A stretch of 64,000 bases of DNA, from NCBI RefSeq assembly GCF_028622115.1, contig NZ_CP097263.1, positions 9,931,501-9,995,500 on the forward strand, written 5' to 3'. Each line of letters begins with the position of its first letter. The first letter of the stretch is position 1. This DNA comes from Kutzneria chonburiensis (GTDB lineage: Bacteria > Actinomycetota > Actinomycetes > Mycobacteriales > Pseudonocardiaceae). Under the pieces are notes generated by a model that worked only from the letters and a program-made list of their open reading frames with translations, did not search any database and had not been told where the DNA came from. The translations under genes were made by a program, and so were the position numbers. This document shows positions 43,808-51,794 of this stretch, one piece after another.

Positions 43808-44812
43808 TCAGGCGAGCTTGAGCCAGCTGCCCTGCTTGCAGTACCAGAGATTGCCTGCGGAGTCGGCGTAGAGGTCACCGGTCTGGCCGTTGGCCGGCGG
43901 GGTCGCCGACTTGCCGGGCACCAGTCGGACCTGCGCCGCCCCACCGGTGAACACGCCGCCCCGCGCGGAACCGCTCGTGCCGACGACTGCGTTGGCCGTG
44001 TTGCTCACGCCCTGCAGGCCGACCTGGGCGTCGGCGTCGCCGGTGACCGCCGCCGGCGTGATCGACTGGCCGCTGGCCTTGATGGCGATGCCCATGACGC
44101 CGGTGCCCTGCGGGGTGTTGGCCAGGCCGCGAATGCCGTAGCCCTCGTTGGCGATGCCGAGCACTCCGCTGTTGCGGCCGGAATGCCCGTACACGCCCAC
44201 CGCGCCGTACGAGCCGTCGCCGAACACGCCGATCCCGTTGTCGTTCTGGCAGTTTCCGTGCACACCGGCTGTGCCGGTGCTGACGCCGGTGACGCCTTCG
44301 TTGTCGACCGACCGGCCATAGACCCCGGCCGCACCGGGGTTTCGGCCGATGCCGGCCACGCCGGCCGGCTGGGGCACTGTGAGCAGGTCCTTCTCGTCCA
44401 GCGTGCTCATGCCGACCATCCCGACATGGCTCTCGCTCATCCCGACGACGCCGTAGGTGAACGTGCGGCCGCGGATCGCGCAGGCCAGGCTGTTCCGGTC
44501 GGCGGCGCCGGTGTTGTTGACGTCGAGGCCCGGCGCGTTGATGGCGTCCATCATCATGCCGGTGCTGCTCGTGCCCATGTTCATCACGCCGAACCGGATC
44601 GGCAGCCCGTCGCCCTCACCCGCCGCCGCTTCCGGCGCGGTGACCACCTCCGCCCCTACCGCCAGCGCCGCCGCGCCCAGCGCCACGCGCTTGAACATGC
44701 CGCGCCGGTTGACCGGTTCCTCCGCCGTCAGCTCGTCGATGCGGGCGGCCAGCCGGTGGTTCTCGTCTTCCAGCTTGCGCAGTCGGGCCAGCAGCTCTTC
44801 GTAATCGGGCAT
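43808..44812 (-). CDS. Exported coiled-coil plus GVxG-repeat protein, copy 2
   Basis: 334 residues, same plan as the preceding paralogue: zipper EELLARLRKLEDENHRLAAR, export segment NRRGMFKRVALGAAALAVG, then GVxG repeats (YGVVGMS, GMVGMS, GVAGIG, GVYGRS, GVTGVS, GVHGNC, GVFGDG, GVYGHSG, GVLGIA, GIRGLA, GVMGIA) and cap GDLYADSAGNLWYCKQG. Here the export segment begins NRRG, closer to a twin-arginine signal. The two genes are 56 bases apart on the same strand and look like a tandem duplication with diverged middle parts. Probably surface fibre or assembly scaffold; no homologue with known function recognised. Confidence 0.82.
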   Translation of the reverse strand: MPDYEELLARLRKLEDENHRLAARIDELTAEEPVNRRGMFKRVALGAAALAVGAEVVTAPEAAAGEGDGLPIRFGVMNMGTSSTGMMMDAINAPGLDVNNTGAADRNSLACAIRGRTFTYGVVGMSESHVGMVGMSTLDEKDLLTVPQPAGVAGIGRNPGAAGVYGRSVDNEGVTGVSTGTAGVHGNCQNDNGIGVFGDGSYGAVGVYGHSGRNSGVLGIANEGYGIRGLANTPQGTGVMGIAIKASGQSITPAAVTGDADAQVGLQGVSNTANAVVGTSGSARGGVFTGGAAQVRLVPGKSATPPANGQTGDLYADSAGNLWYCKQGSWLKLA

Positions 44813-44895
44813 AGGGCCCAGTGTTGCGGCCGGGCCGCTGTGCTGTCCCGTCCGACGGGGTGCCCGATCGCGCCGAGCTGTGGCACGGTTGCCTG

Positions 44896-46989
44896 GTGTC
44901 CTACGACGTGCTGTTCGAGCCGGTGGCGATCGGTCCGGTCGTTGCCCGGAATCGGTTCTTCCAAGTGCCGCACTGCAACGGCATGGGATATCGCGACCCG
45001 TCGGCCGAGGCGGCGATGCGTGGCGTGAAGGCCGAGGGTGGCTGGGCGGTGGTCTGCACGGAGGAGACGGAGATCGATCCCTCCAGCGACTTGACGCCGT
45101 CGATCGAGCTGCGGCTGTGGGACGACCGTGACGTGCCGGCGGTGGCCCGGATCGCTGAGCGTATCCACGAACATGGGGCGCTGGCCGGTATCGAGCTGGT
45201 CCACAATGGACTTCACGCGGCCAATCTGATGTCCCGGATCGCGCCGATGGGGCCCAGTGCGCTGCCGGTGGTTGGCAGCAACCACCCCGTCCAAGCGCGG
45301 GCGATGACCCTGGCGGACATCGCCTCGTTACGCGAAATGCATCGAGCCGCCGTCCGGCGGGCGTTGACCGCCGGCTATGACCTGATCTACGTCTATGCCG
45401 CACACGGCTACGGCATGCTGGAGCACTTCCTGTCGCCGCAACACAATCACCGCTCCGGCGCCTATGGTGGAACCCTGATCAACCGGGCCCGGCTGCTGCG
45501 TGAGGTGCTGTCCGACACGCGAGAACTGTGCGACGGCAAGGCGGCCGTGGCGTGTCGGCTGGGCGTGGGTGGCGGGGCCGACGAGACGGCGTTGTCGGCG
45601 GCCGAGACGCGCGAGGTCGTGCACGAACTCCGTGACCTGCCGGACCTGTGGGACTTCGTGGCCGGGCCGTGGTCGCTGGACTCCAACACCTCGCGGTTCG
45701 GGCCGGAAGGTGAGCAGGAAGCCGCGGTTCGTGGGCTGAAGTCGTTGACGTCCAAGCCCGTTGTCGGCGTGGGCCGGTTCACCTCGCCCGACGCCATGGT
45801 GCGGCAGATCCGCACGGGCATCATGGATTTCATCGGTGCCGCCCGGCCGTCCATCGCCGATCCCTTCCTGCCGGCCAAGATCCGGGACGGGCGGCTGGAC
45901 GAGATCCGGGAGTGCATCGGCTGCAACATCTGTGTGTCCGGGGACCACACGCAGTCGCCGATCCGCTGCACCCAGAACCCCAGCATGGGCGAGGAGTGGC
46001 GACGCGGCTGGCACCCGGAGCGCTTGCGCCCCAAGGACTCTGACGCCCACGTGCTCGTCGTCGGCGCCGGCCCGGCCGGTCTCGAAGCCGCAATGTCCTT
46101 GGGGCGACGGGGATATCGCGTCACGTTGACCGAACGTTCCCGTGCACTCGGCGGCCGTGTGCGTCAGGAGGCCGTGTTGCCCGGGCTCGCCGCGTGGATC
46201 CGCGTCGTCGACCATCGGGAGACCATCCTGGCCAAGCTTCCGACCGTCGATGTGTACTTCGAGAGCGCCATGACCGCCGATGACGTGCTGGAACACGACT
46301 TCACCCACGTCGCCGTCGCCACCGGCTCCCGTTGGCGCGCCGACGGCGTCGGCCGAGCCCATCCCCTCGGCCTGCCCATCGACCTCGCCGCCCAGGTCCT
46401 CACCCCCGAGGACCTCTTCTCCGGTCTGCGCCCCCGCGGTCCCCGTGTCGTCGTCTACGACGACGACCACTACTACCTCGCCGCCGTCCTCGCCGAGCTG
46501 TTGGCCCTTGAGGGCTTCACCGTCGAGCTCGTCACCCCCGCCGCCAGCGTGTCCGAGTGGACCGCCAACACCATGGAACTAGCCAAGATCCGCCGCCGCG
46601 TCATCGAAGCCGGCATCACCGTGCACACCTCCCGCTCCGCCCTTTCCCTCGCCGCCGACGCCCTCCACACCGCGTGCGTCTTCACCGGCACCCAACGCAG
46701 TCACCCCACCGACACCGTCGTCCTGGTCACCGCGCGCCTACCCGTCGACGACCTCGCCCACTCCTTGCTCGCCCGCCAACCCCACTGGTCCCACCTACGT
46801 TCCGTCCGCGCCATCGGCGATGCCTTCGCCCCCAGCACCATCGCCGCCGCCATCTGGTCTGGCCGCGACTACGCCGAAACCCTCGACGCCATGCCCACCC
46901 CGTTCCGCCGCGAGATCACCAGTCTCGAAAGTCGCTCTCCTGGGGCGGCGTCGGATCGATCCCGACAGCCCGGAGGTCGTCCGCGGTGA
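44896..46989 (+). CDS. Old-Yellow-Enzyme-family NADH:flavin oxidoreductase with 4Fe-4S and FAD domains
   Basis: About 697 residues from GTG (VSYDVLFEPVAIGPVVARNR). N-terminal FMN TIM barrel (1-345); cluster motif CIGCNICVSGDHTQSPIRCTQNP (C-x2-C-x3-C-x11-12-C type); then FAD/NAD Rossmann domains (VLVVGAGPAGLEAAMSLGRR; GPRVVVYDDDHYYLAAVLAE). This is the trimethylamine dehydrogenase / 2,4-dienoyl-CoA reductase class. The barrel lacks the typical His-Tyr-rich loops of dienoyl-CoA reductase, so a dehydrogenase of small amines or enoates is possible. The last 25 residues overlap a converging gene and look non-homologous. Confidence 0.9.
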   Translation: MSYDVLFEPVAIGPVVARNRFFQVPHCNGMGYRDPSAEAAMRGVKAEGGWAVVCTEETEIDPSSDLTPSIELRLWDDRDVPAVARIAERIHEHGALAGIELVHNGLHAANLMSRIAPMGPSALPVVGSNHPVQARAMTLADIASLREMHRAAVRRALTAGYDLIYVYAAHGYGMLEHFLSPQHNHRSGAYGGTLINRARLLREVLSDTRELCDGKAAVACRLGVGGGADETALSAAETREVVHELRDLPDLWDFVAGPWSLDSNTSRFGPEGEQEAAVRGLKSLTSKPVVGVGRFTSPDAMVRQIRTGIMDFIGAARPSIADPFLPAKIRDGRLDEIRECIGCNICVSGDHTQSPIRCTQNPSMGEEWRRGWHPERLRPKDSDAHVLVVGAGPAGLEAAMSLGRRGYRVTLTERSRALGGRVRQEAVLPGLAAWIRVVDHRETILAKLPTVDVYFESAMTADDVLEHDFTHVAVATGSRWRADGVGRAHPLGLPIDLAAQVLTPEDLFSGLRPRGPRVVVYDDDHYYLAAVLAELLALEGFTVELVTPAASVSEWTANTMELAKIRRRVIEAGITVHTSRSALSLAADALHTACVFTGTQRSHPTDTVVLVTARLPVDDLAHSLLARQPHWSHLRSVRAIGDAFAPSTIAAAIWSGRDYAETLDAMPTPFRREITSLESRSPGAASDRSRQPGGRPR

Positions 46990-47227
46990 AGACGTCGTCG
47001 CGACGCTCGTGAAGCATGATGCTGAGCAGCGAGTCGAGCAGCTCGAGGTGCAACTGCCGGGATTGTTCGGCCAGGTCGTTGATCCGGCCCATGCGGTCGT
47101 AGATCTCCTCCTGCCGCCCGGTTTCCTCCAGCCTGCGGACCAGCAACCCGGCTTCGAGCCAGCCGTCCGATGGCGTGGTGATGCCGGCGTAGCACCGGGC
47201 GGTCTTGTTGAACAGCATGAACATCAC
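46916..47227 (-). CDS. Small conserved-looking soluble protein; true start probably 47298 in a shifted frame
   Basis: From GTG 47227: 103 residues (LFNKTARCYAGITTPSDGWL, LLDSLLSIMLHERRDDVFTA), mainly helical. Protein-like sequence continues upstream in frame (RPVALSHDSLTGADRV) without a start, while an ATG at 47298 (MEEIRYDR) lies 15 bases after the cytochrome gene but one base out of frame. A single missing base between them would give an about 127-residue protein. Third gene of the MsrP-like/cytochrome b operon. No family recognised. Overlaps the converging flavoprotein by 74 bases. Confidence 0.6.
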   Translation of the reverse strand: MMFMLFNKTARCYAGITTPSDGWLEAGLLVRRLEETGRQEEIYDRMGRINDLAEQSRQLHLELLDSLLSIMLHERRDDVFTADDLRAVGIDPTPPQESDFRDW

Positions 47228-47313
47228 CCGGTCGGCGCCGGTCAGCGAATCGTGGCTCAGTGCGACAGGGCGCGTCGGTCGTAGCGGATCTCCTCCATGC
47301 GCCGGACGGTACC

Positions 47314-47946
47314 TCAGTCCGGGTCGATCCAGCGCGGATGTTCTTTGCGGGCCCAGTCCTTGCGGACGTAGCCGGTGCGCATCCCCTGCCGGGCCAACGG
47401 ATCCCGGTAGGCCATCCGGATGTGTCCGATGATCACGACGGCGATGGCCAGCGCGAGCCAGTCGTGCACGAAGATGGCGCTGCTGCGGGGAATCCAGGGC
47501 AGCAGGCCGCCGAACCACATGAGGAGGCCGGTGAACAGCATGACCGGCACGGCGCCGGCGATCCATGACGCGTAGAGCTTCTGGCCGGCGTTGAACTTGC
47601 CGGCCTGGCGTCCGGGACGGCGTCGTAAAGCGAGGCGGAGCCACTCGGCGTCGTACTTGGCGAAGCGGTTGAGGCGCTTCAGTTCGGCGCGGAAATCCGG
47701 GGACAGGAGGCCGAGGAGCACGGGAACGGGGAGCAGGATGCCGGAGAACTCGTGGACGGCCACGACGAGGAGCCGGCGTCCTACGAACTCGGCCAGCGGG
47801 CCGAAATACAGGCAGGCGGCGGTGCCGAGGCATAACGCCATCAGCCAACCGGTGGTGCGATGCACGAGCCGCGGCACGCGCCCGAATCGCTGGATCCGCT
47901 CGGTGCTGGACTGCACAGCGTGGTCAGAGCCAACCGTCGACGGCAT
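47314..47946 (-). CDS. Cytochrome b-type membrane protein (four TM, di-haem)
   Basis: 210 residues. TM helices at about 33-50, 60-80, 130-150 and 160-178. Four candidate axial His: RLVHRTTGW, VAVHEFSG, FVHDWLALA and IIGHIRMAY, enough for two b haems. Its start overlaps the molybdoenzyme gene end by 23 bases, so the two are translated together. Inferred role: quinol-linked electron donor to, or acceptor from, the exported molybdopterin protein, as MsrQ does for MsrP though by a different protein family. Confidence 0.85.
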   Translation of the reverse strand: MPSTVGSDHAVQSSTERIQRFGRVPRLVHRTTGWLMALCLGTAACLYFGPLAEFVGRRLLVVAVHEFSGILLPVPVLLGLLSPDFRAELKRLNRFAKYDAEWLRLALRRRPGRQAGKFNAGQKLYASWIAGAVPVMLFTGLLMWFGGLLPWIPRSSAIFVHDWLALAIAVVIIGHIRMAYRDPLARQGMRTGYVRKDWARKEHPRWIDPD

Positions 47947-48589
47947 AGCCGTAGTCCTCCCAATAGCCCTGCTGCACGCGGTCGGTGACGGTGATTCCGG
48001 ACAGCCACTTGGCCGACTTGTAGAAGTACATCGGCGCCACGTAGAGCCGTACGGGTCCGCCGCGCTCGTGGGTCAGGGGCTGGTCCTGGAGCTTGAGCGC
48101 GGCCATCACATCGGGGCGTCGGGCCTGCTCCAAGGTGAGGCTTTCCGTGTACAGGCCGTCGAAGCAGGTGAAACGGATGGCCTTGCCCTCCTTCTTCACG
48201 CCGACGGTGTCCAGCAGTGTCGAGAGCGGCACGCCGGTGAAGGCAGCGTTCTCCACCTTCCAGCCGTCGGTGCACTGCACGTCGTGCACGACCCGGCGCT
48301 GCGGCAACGCGGCCAGATCGGCGAGGGTGAACGTTCGGGGCCGATCCACCAGTCCGTCCACGGTGAGCTGGTAGTTCGTCTCGTTCTTGACCGGAACCGA
48401 GGCCGTCACGCTGAAGTAGCGGAATCCGCCGCTGTTGGGCAGCAGGCCGGTCACGCCGACCGGGTCCGCGTCCAGCAGCTTCTGCCAGCCGCCCTGTAGC
48501 GCCGGGGCCGCCGCGATGCCCGCCGCGCCCAGCCCCAGCATCGACAGCAGCACCCGCCGCCCGATCGGTTTGCCCTCGTTCTCACGCAC
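47924..48589 (-). CDS. Exported molybdopterin oxidoreductase (MsrP/sulfite-oxidase fold)
   Basis: 221 residues with Tat-like start GKPIGRRVLLSMLGLGAAGI. Sulfite-oxidase fold core: YQLTVDGLVDRPRTFTLADL, molybdenum-ligand Cys in VHDVQCTDGWKVENAAFTGV, and GGPVRLYVAPMYFYKSAKWL near the end. Shorter than sulfite oxidases because the dimerisation domain is absent, like E. coli MsrP (YedY), which repairs periplasmic methionine sulfoxide. Coupled to the cytochrome b gene. Confidence 0.9.
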   Translation of the reverse strand: MRENEGKPIGRRVLLSMLGLGAAGIAAAPALQGGWQKLLDADPVGVTGLLPNSGGFRYFSVTASVPVKNETNYQLTVDGLVDRPRTFTLADLAALPQRRVVHDVQCTDGWKVENAAFTGVPLSTLLDTVGVKKEGKAIRFTCFDGLYTESLTLEQARRPDVMAALKLQDQPLTHERGGPVRLYVAPMYFYKSAKWLSGITVTDRVQQGYWEDYGYAVDGWL

Positions 48590-48659
48590 GCCACGAGCTT
48601 ATGCGCACCGCTCTAACCGGTGTGTAATTTGTGGGCAAGTTGGCGGGATGTGTGCGCCG

Positions 48660-49365
48660 CTACGTCTGGTCGACAAGGGCGAGATAGGCGTCGAGCTGGG
48701 CGGCGCCGGCCAGGAGATGACGGCTGCGGGCGATGAGACGCTGCTGCCAGGCGTCGAGGAAGGTGCGCAGTGCGTCCGGGCCGCCGCTGGCCCGGAGGGA
48801 TTCGATGAACTGGGCGACATTGCGGAGTGGATAGCCGCCCCGACGCAGTTGCCGCGCGATCTCGGCATCGCGGACAGCGTCGCCGGCGTAGACGCGGTAA
48901 CCGGTCGGATGGTCACGGCCGGGGCGGAGGATGCCGGCCGACTCCCAGGTCCGCAGGGTCGCCGGGTGCACGCCAAGCCGCCGCGCGAGTTCGCCGACGG
49001 TCAGCGGCGGACCGTGGAAAACCGTAAGGGCGTCATCGGTGAGGCCTGTGAGAGTGGAGGCGACTTCGGCGAGGGCGGTGCGGTCGCTGCTGAGCGAGAC
49101 GTGGGCGGCGTCGATGAGGCGATACGCGGCATCGACGTCGCGACGGTGCACGGCGCGCATGATTTCGACGGCGGGTTGGTGGCCGTGTCCGAGCCGAAGG
49201 GCGAGGAAGGCCCGCAGGGCCTGGGCGTGCAACGGGGTGTAGCGCCGGTGCCCGGACTCGGCACGGTCGGCGGGCGGCAGGACCCCGGCGTCGTCGTAGT
49301 TGCGGATGGCCTGGGCCGACAGGCCGTGCTCCCGGGCCAGGTCGATGGGTCGCAGTGTGCACCAC
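48660..49365 (-). CDS. Tandem-MerR regulator (TioE-like); N-terminal frame broken
   Basis: Two MerR helix-turn-helix units in one chain: LRPIDLAREHGLSAQAIRNY...GVLPPADRAESGHRRYTP, then PLTVGELARRLGVHPATLRT...GILRPGRDHPTGYRVYAG, ending in a helical tail. In the frame of both HTH units the first start codon is TTG 49232, after the first HTH. GTG 49365 precedes it but is one base out of frame around 49355-49362 (VVH then LRPIDLA). So a one-base error or real lesion is likely. Divergent from the erythromycin-esterase homologue, which it probably controls. Confidence 0.8.
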
Positions 49366-49422
49366 CGTTTGAGGTTTTGGACCAGGAGCTGCTGGTCAAG
49401 GTCGGAAAAAGTTCACTCGAAT

Positions 49423-49441
49423 CTTCAACGATAGCGTCAAG
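49423..49441. promoter_or_regulatory. Candidate MerR-type operator in the divergent promoter
   Basis: CTTCAACGATAGCGTCAAG is an imperfect dyad (CTT-N-ACG / CGT-N-AAG half-sites around CTAT), 24 bases before the esterase start. It contains TTGACG on the minus strand, a possible -35 for the regulator. Similar ACGT-centred dyads serve actinomycete MerR proteins. Confidence 0.4.
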
Positions 49442-49464
49442 GGGGCAAGCCTAGGGAGGATGAC

Positions 49465-50676
49465 ATGTCCGCTGGTGGAGTGCTGGACGGGATCGGTCGC
49501 GGGGCGGCTGACGGCGAGGATTTGGGACGAGCGCTGGACGAGATACTGGCCAACCGGACCACGCGTGTGTTGGCGCTGGGCGAGCCCACACACGGCGTGA
49601 AGGCGTTCCCGGTGCTGCGCAACGACCTGCTGGAGCAGCTGGTCAAACGGGGCTTCAGGTCGGTGGCGTTGGAGATCGACCTGTTTGCCGCGGAGGCGGT
49701 CGACGACTACGTGCGCGGCAACGCGGCAGACCTCGACGAAGTGATGGAAAGCGGATTCAGTCACGGCTTCGGCCGCATACCCGGCAACCGCGAGTTGGTG
49801 GCATGGCTGCGGGAATACAACACGGGAAAGGCCGCGGGGGCGAGGGTTCGTTTCTACGGTTTCGACGCACCCACCGAGACCGGGGCGGCACCGAGTCCGA
49901 GGTGGGCATTGATCGCGGTGCGGGACTTCCTCCCGGCCGCGCTCCGCCCGCAGTCGGCGACTGAGCTGGACGAGCTGCTGAGCACCGACGACGAGTGGAC
50001 GAACCCGGCGGCGATGTACGACCCCGGGGCGTCGATCGGCAACTCGCCACGGGTGTCGGCGTTGCGAATCGTGGCCGACGACCTGGCCAGCGCGCTCCGA
50101 CGGGCCGCCCCCAGCCTGAGCTCCGGGGATCCGGCCGGCTACGCCCGGGCGGAGACACATGCCCGGGCCGCCAAGGGTGTGCTGCGATACCACGCGGCAA
50201 TGGCCCGAACCGCCCCCGATCGCGTCGGGATGCTGATGAGCCTGCGCACCGAGATGATGGCCGACAACCTCCTGGCCATCACGGCCAAGGAACAGCACCG
50301 CGGCCCGACCCTCGTGTTCGCGCACAACGCCCATCTCCGGCGCGGACAGTCCACCCTGTCCTTCGGCGAGCACGAGGCAACGTGGGCCAGCGCCGGCTCA
50401 CTCGTGGCGCTGAGTCTGGGCGACAGCTACATCTTCGTGGCCACGGACGGCAGCCCTTCCAGCGCCGTCGGCACGCTTCAGGACGCCATGGCCTCAGCGA
50501 CCGACCGCCGCGCCCTGTTCCCGGCGGCGGGGTTGCGCGCGGCGCTGCCGGCGGACATCAGCACCGACGAACCCGTTGTGCGCGGCCACATCCCGCTGAC
50601 GGCAGCCGACCTCGACGCCGCCGACGCGGTCGTCTTCATCACCGACACCGACGGCAAGCAGCACCAGTTCTGGTAG
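49465..50676 (+). CDS. Erythromycin-esterase family protein
   Basis: 403 residues, ATG behind GGGAGG. Family motifs: LALGEPTHGVKAFPVLRNDL (GE-x-x-HG near residue 40), FRSVALEIDLFAAEAVDDY (Glu of LEID) and TLVFAHNAHLRRG (His pair). These match the EreA/EreB/Bcr-136 catalytic residues. It may open macrolide lactones or another cyclic ester; many family members have unknown substrates, so resistance is possible but not shown. Divergent from a tandem-MerR gene, an arrangement typical of inducible drug response. Confidence 0.9.
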   Translation: MSAGGVLDGIGRGAADGEDLGRALDEILANRTTRVLALGEPTHGVKAFPVLRNDLLEQLVKRGFRSVALEIDLFAAEAVDDYVRGNAADLDEVMESGFSHGFGRIPGNRELVAWLREYNTGKAAGARVRFYGFDAPTETGAAPSPRWALIAVRDFLPAALRPQSATELDELLSTDDEWTNPAAMYDPGASIGNSPRVSALRIVADDLASALRRAAPSLSSGDPAGYARAETHARAAKGVLRYHAAMARTAPDRVGMLMSLRTEMMADNLLAITAKEQHRGPTLVFAHNAHLRRGQSTLSFGEHEATWASAGSLVALSLGDSYIFVATDGSPSSAVGTLQDAMASATDRRALFPAAGLRAALPADISTDEPVVRGHIPLTAADLDAADAVVFITDTDGKQHQFW

Positions 50677-50759
50677 TGGAGTCAACGGGCGGCGCAGTGG
50701 TCGGCACGGGGAGGAAGCGGTGTGAGACGGAGCGGGTGTGATGCCCTGGAGGTGAGGGT

Positions 50760-51794
50760 CTAGCGAACGCGGCGGCCGCGGAGGATGACGGCGATGGGGT
50801 TCTCCAGGACGGACAGGTCGGTGCGGGGGTCGGCGGGATAGACGACGGCGTCGGCGGGGGAGCCGGGGGTGAGCAGGCCGAGGCCGAGGAAGGAACGGGC
50901 GGACCACGAAGCGGCGGCGAGGGCGTCGTGGGGGCGGAGACCGGCGGCGACGAGTGAGCGGATCTCGTCGGTGATGCGGCCGGTGGGACGGGAATCGGTG
51001 CCGGCGAGAACGGTGACGCCGGCCTCGACGGCGGCGGCGGTGAGGGGCCCGTGGGCCTCGGCCCCGGAGAGGTACCAGTCGCGGCGAGGGCTGGGATCGG
51101 CAGCCCGGGCCCGAGGGAGACCGCTGGTGATGATGGTCAGCGTGGGGGTGAGCACGCTGCCCTGGGCGGCCATGGTGGGCAGCGCGGAAGGATCGAGGCC
51201 CATGCCGTGCTCGATGGAGTCGACACCGGCGGCGACGGCGGCGAGACCGCCGGCGGCCTGCTGGCTGTGGACGGCGACGCGGCCGCCGACGGCATGCACG
51301 GCTGAGACGACGGAGCGAAGCACGGCGACGGGCACGGGCTCGTCGTCGGGACCCCAGTCGGCGATGATCTTGGCCCAGCCGGAGCGGGCGGCCTGCGCGG
51401 CGGCCATGGCGGGCATCTCGGCATGAGTGGCCCGACGGCCCCAACCGTCGAAGAACTGGCCGTGTTGGGCCAGCCACGGGCCGGCATGCCAAGCGCGGGG
51501 CACGTCGGGATCCCGGCCGAACCATGCCGGCGGCTCGCCGGCGATGCCGGGCGCCCTGATTGCTGTCACGCCGGCGTCGACATGCCGGTGTAGGTCGTCC
51601 CGCAGCAACGCCTCGTCCAACGGGTCGCCGGGCTTCTCGGCGCCGGGATGGGTGTGGGCGTCCACCAGACCGGGCAGCAGCCAGCCCTCGAGGAGCTCGG
51701 CGCCGGGCGCGGGATCGGTGGTCCAGCGGTCGCCGTCGGCAGAGAGGTCGACGACCTCGCCGTCGGGCAGGGCGTTGCCACGTATGCGGATCAC
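50760..51794 (-). CDS. Amidohydrolase (imidazolonepropionase-like metal hydrolase)
   Basis: 344 residues from GTG overlapping the methyltransferase stop. Metal ligands in order: LVDAHTHPG (His-x-His), Lys region WAKIIADWG, RVAVHSQQAAGG, DSIEHGMGLD and TVLAGTDSRP (Asp). C-terminal PADAVVYPADPRTDLSVLEN is the usual small beta-sandwich. It cleaves a cyclic amide, guanidine or similar bond in the cytoplasm. Third and last gene of the cupin-methyltransferase-amidohydrolase operon. Confidence 0.9.
   Translation of the reverse strand: MIRIRGNALPDGEVVDLSADGDRWTTDPAPGAELLEGWLLPGLVDAHTHPGAEKPGDPLDEALLRDDLHRHVDAGVTAIRAPGIAGEPPAWFGRDPDVPRAWHAGPWLAQHGQFFDGWGRRATHAEMPAMAAAQAARSGWAKIIADWGPDDEPVPVAVLRSVVSAVHAVGGRVAVHSQQAAGGLAAVAAGVDSIEHGMGLDPSALPTMAAQGSVLTPTLTIITSGLPRARAADPSPRRDWYLSGAEAHGPLTAAAVEAGVTVLAGTDSRPTGRITDEIRSLVAAGLRPHDALAAASWSARSFLGLGLLTPGSPADAVVYPADPRTDLSVLENPIAVILRGRRVR

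Noticed and set aside
42756-44812. Prophage tail-fibre genes
   Set aside because: The GVxG repeats resemble tail fibres, but both proteins have export segments and no capsid, tail, lysis or integrase gene is near.
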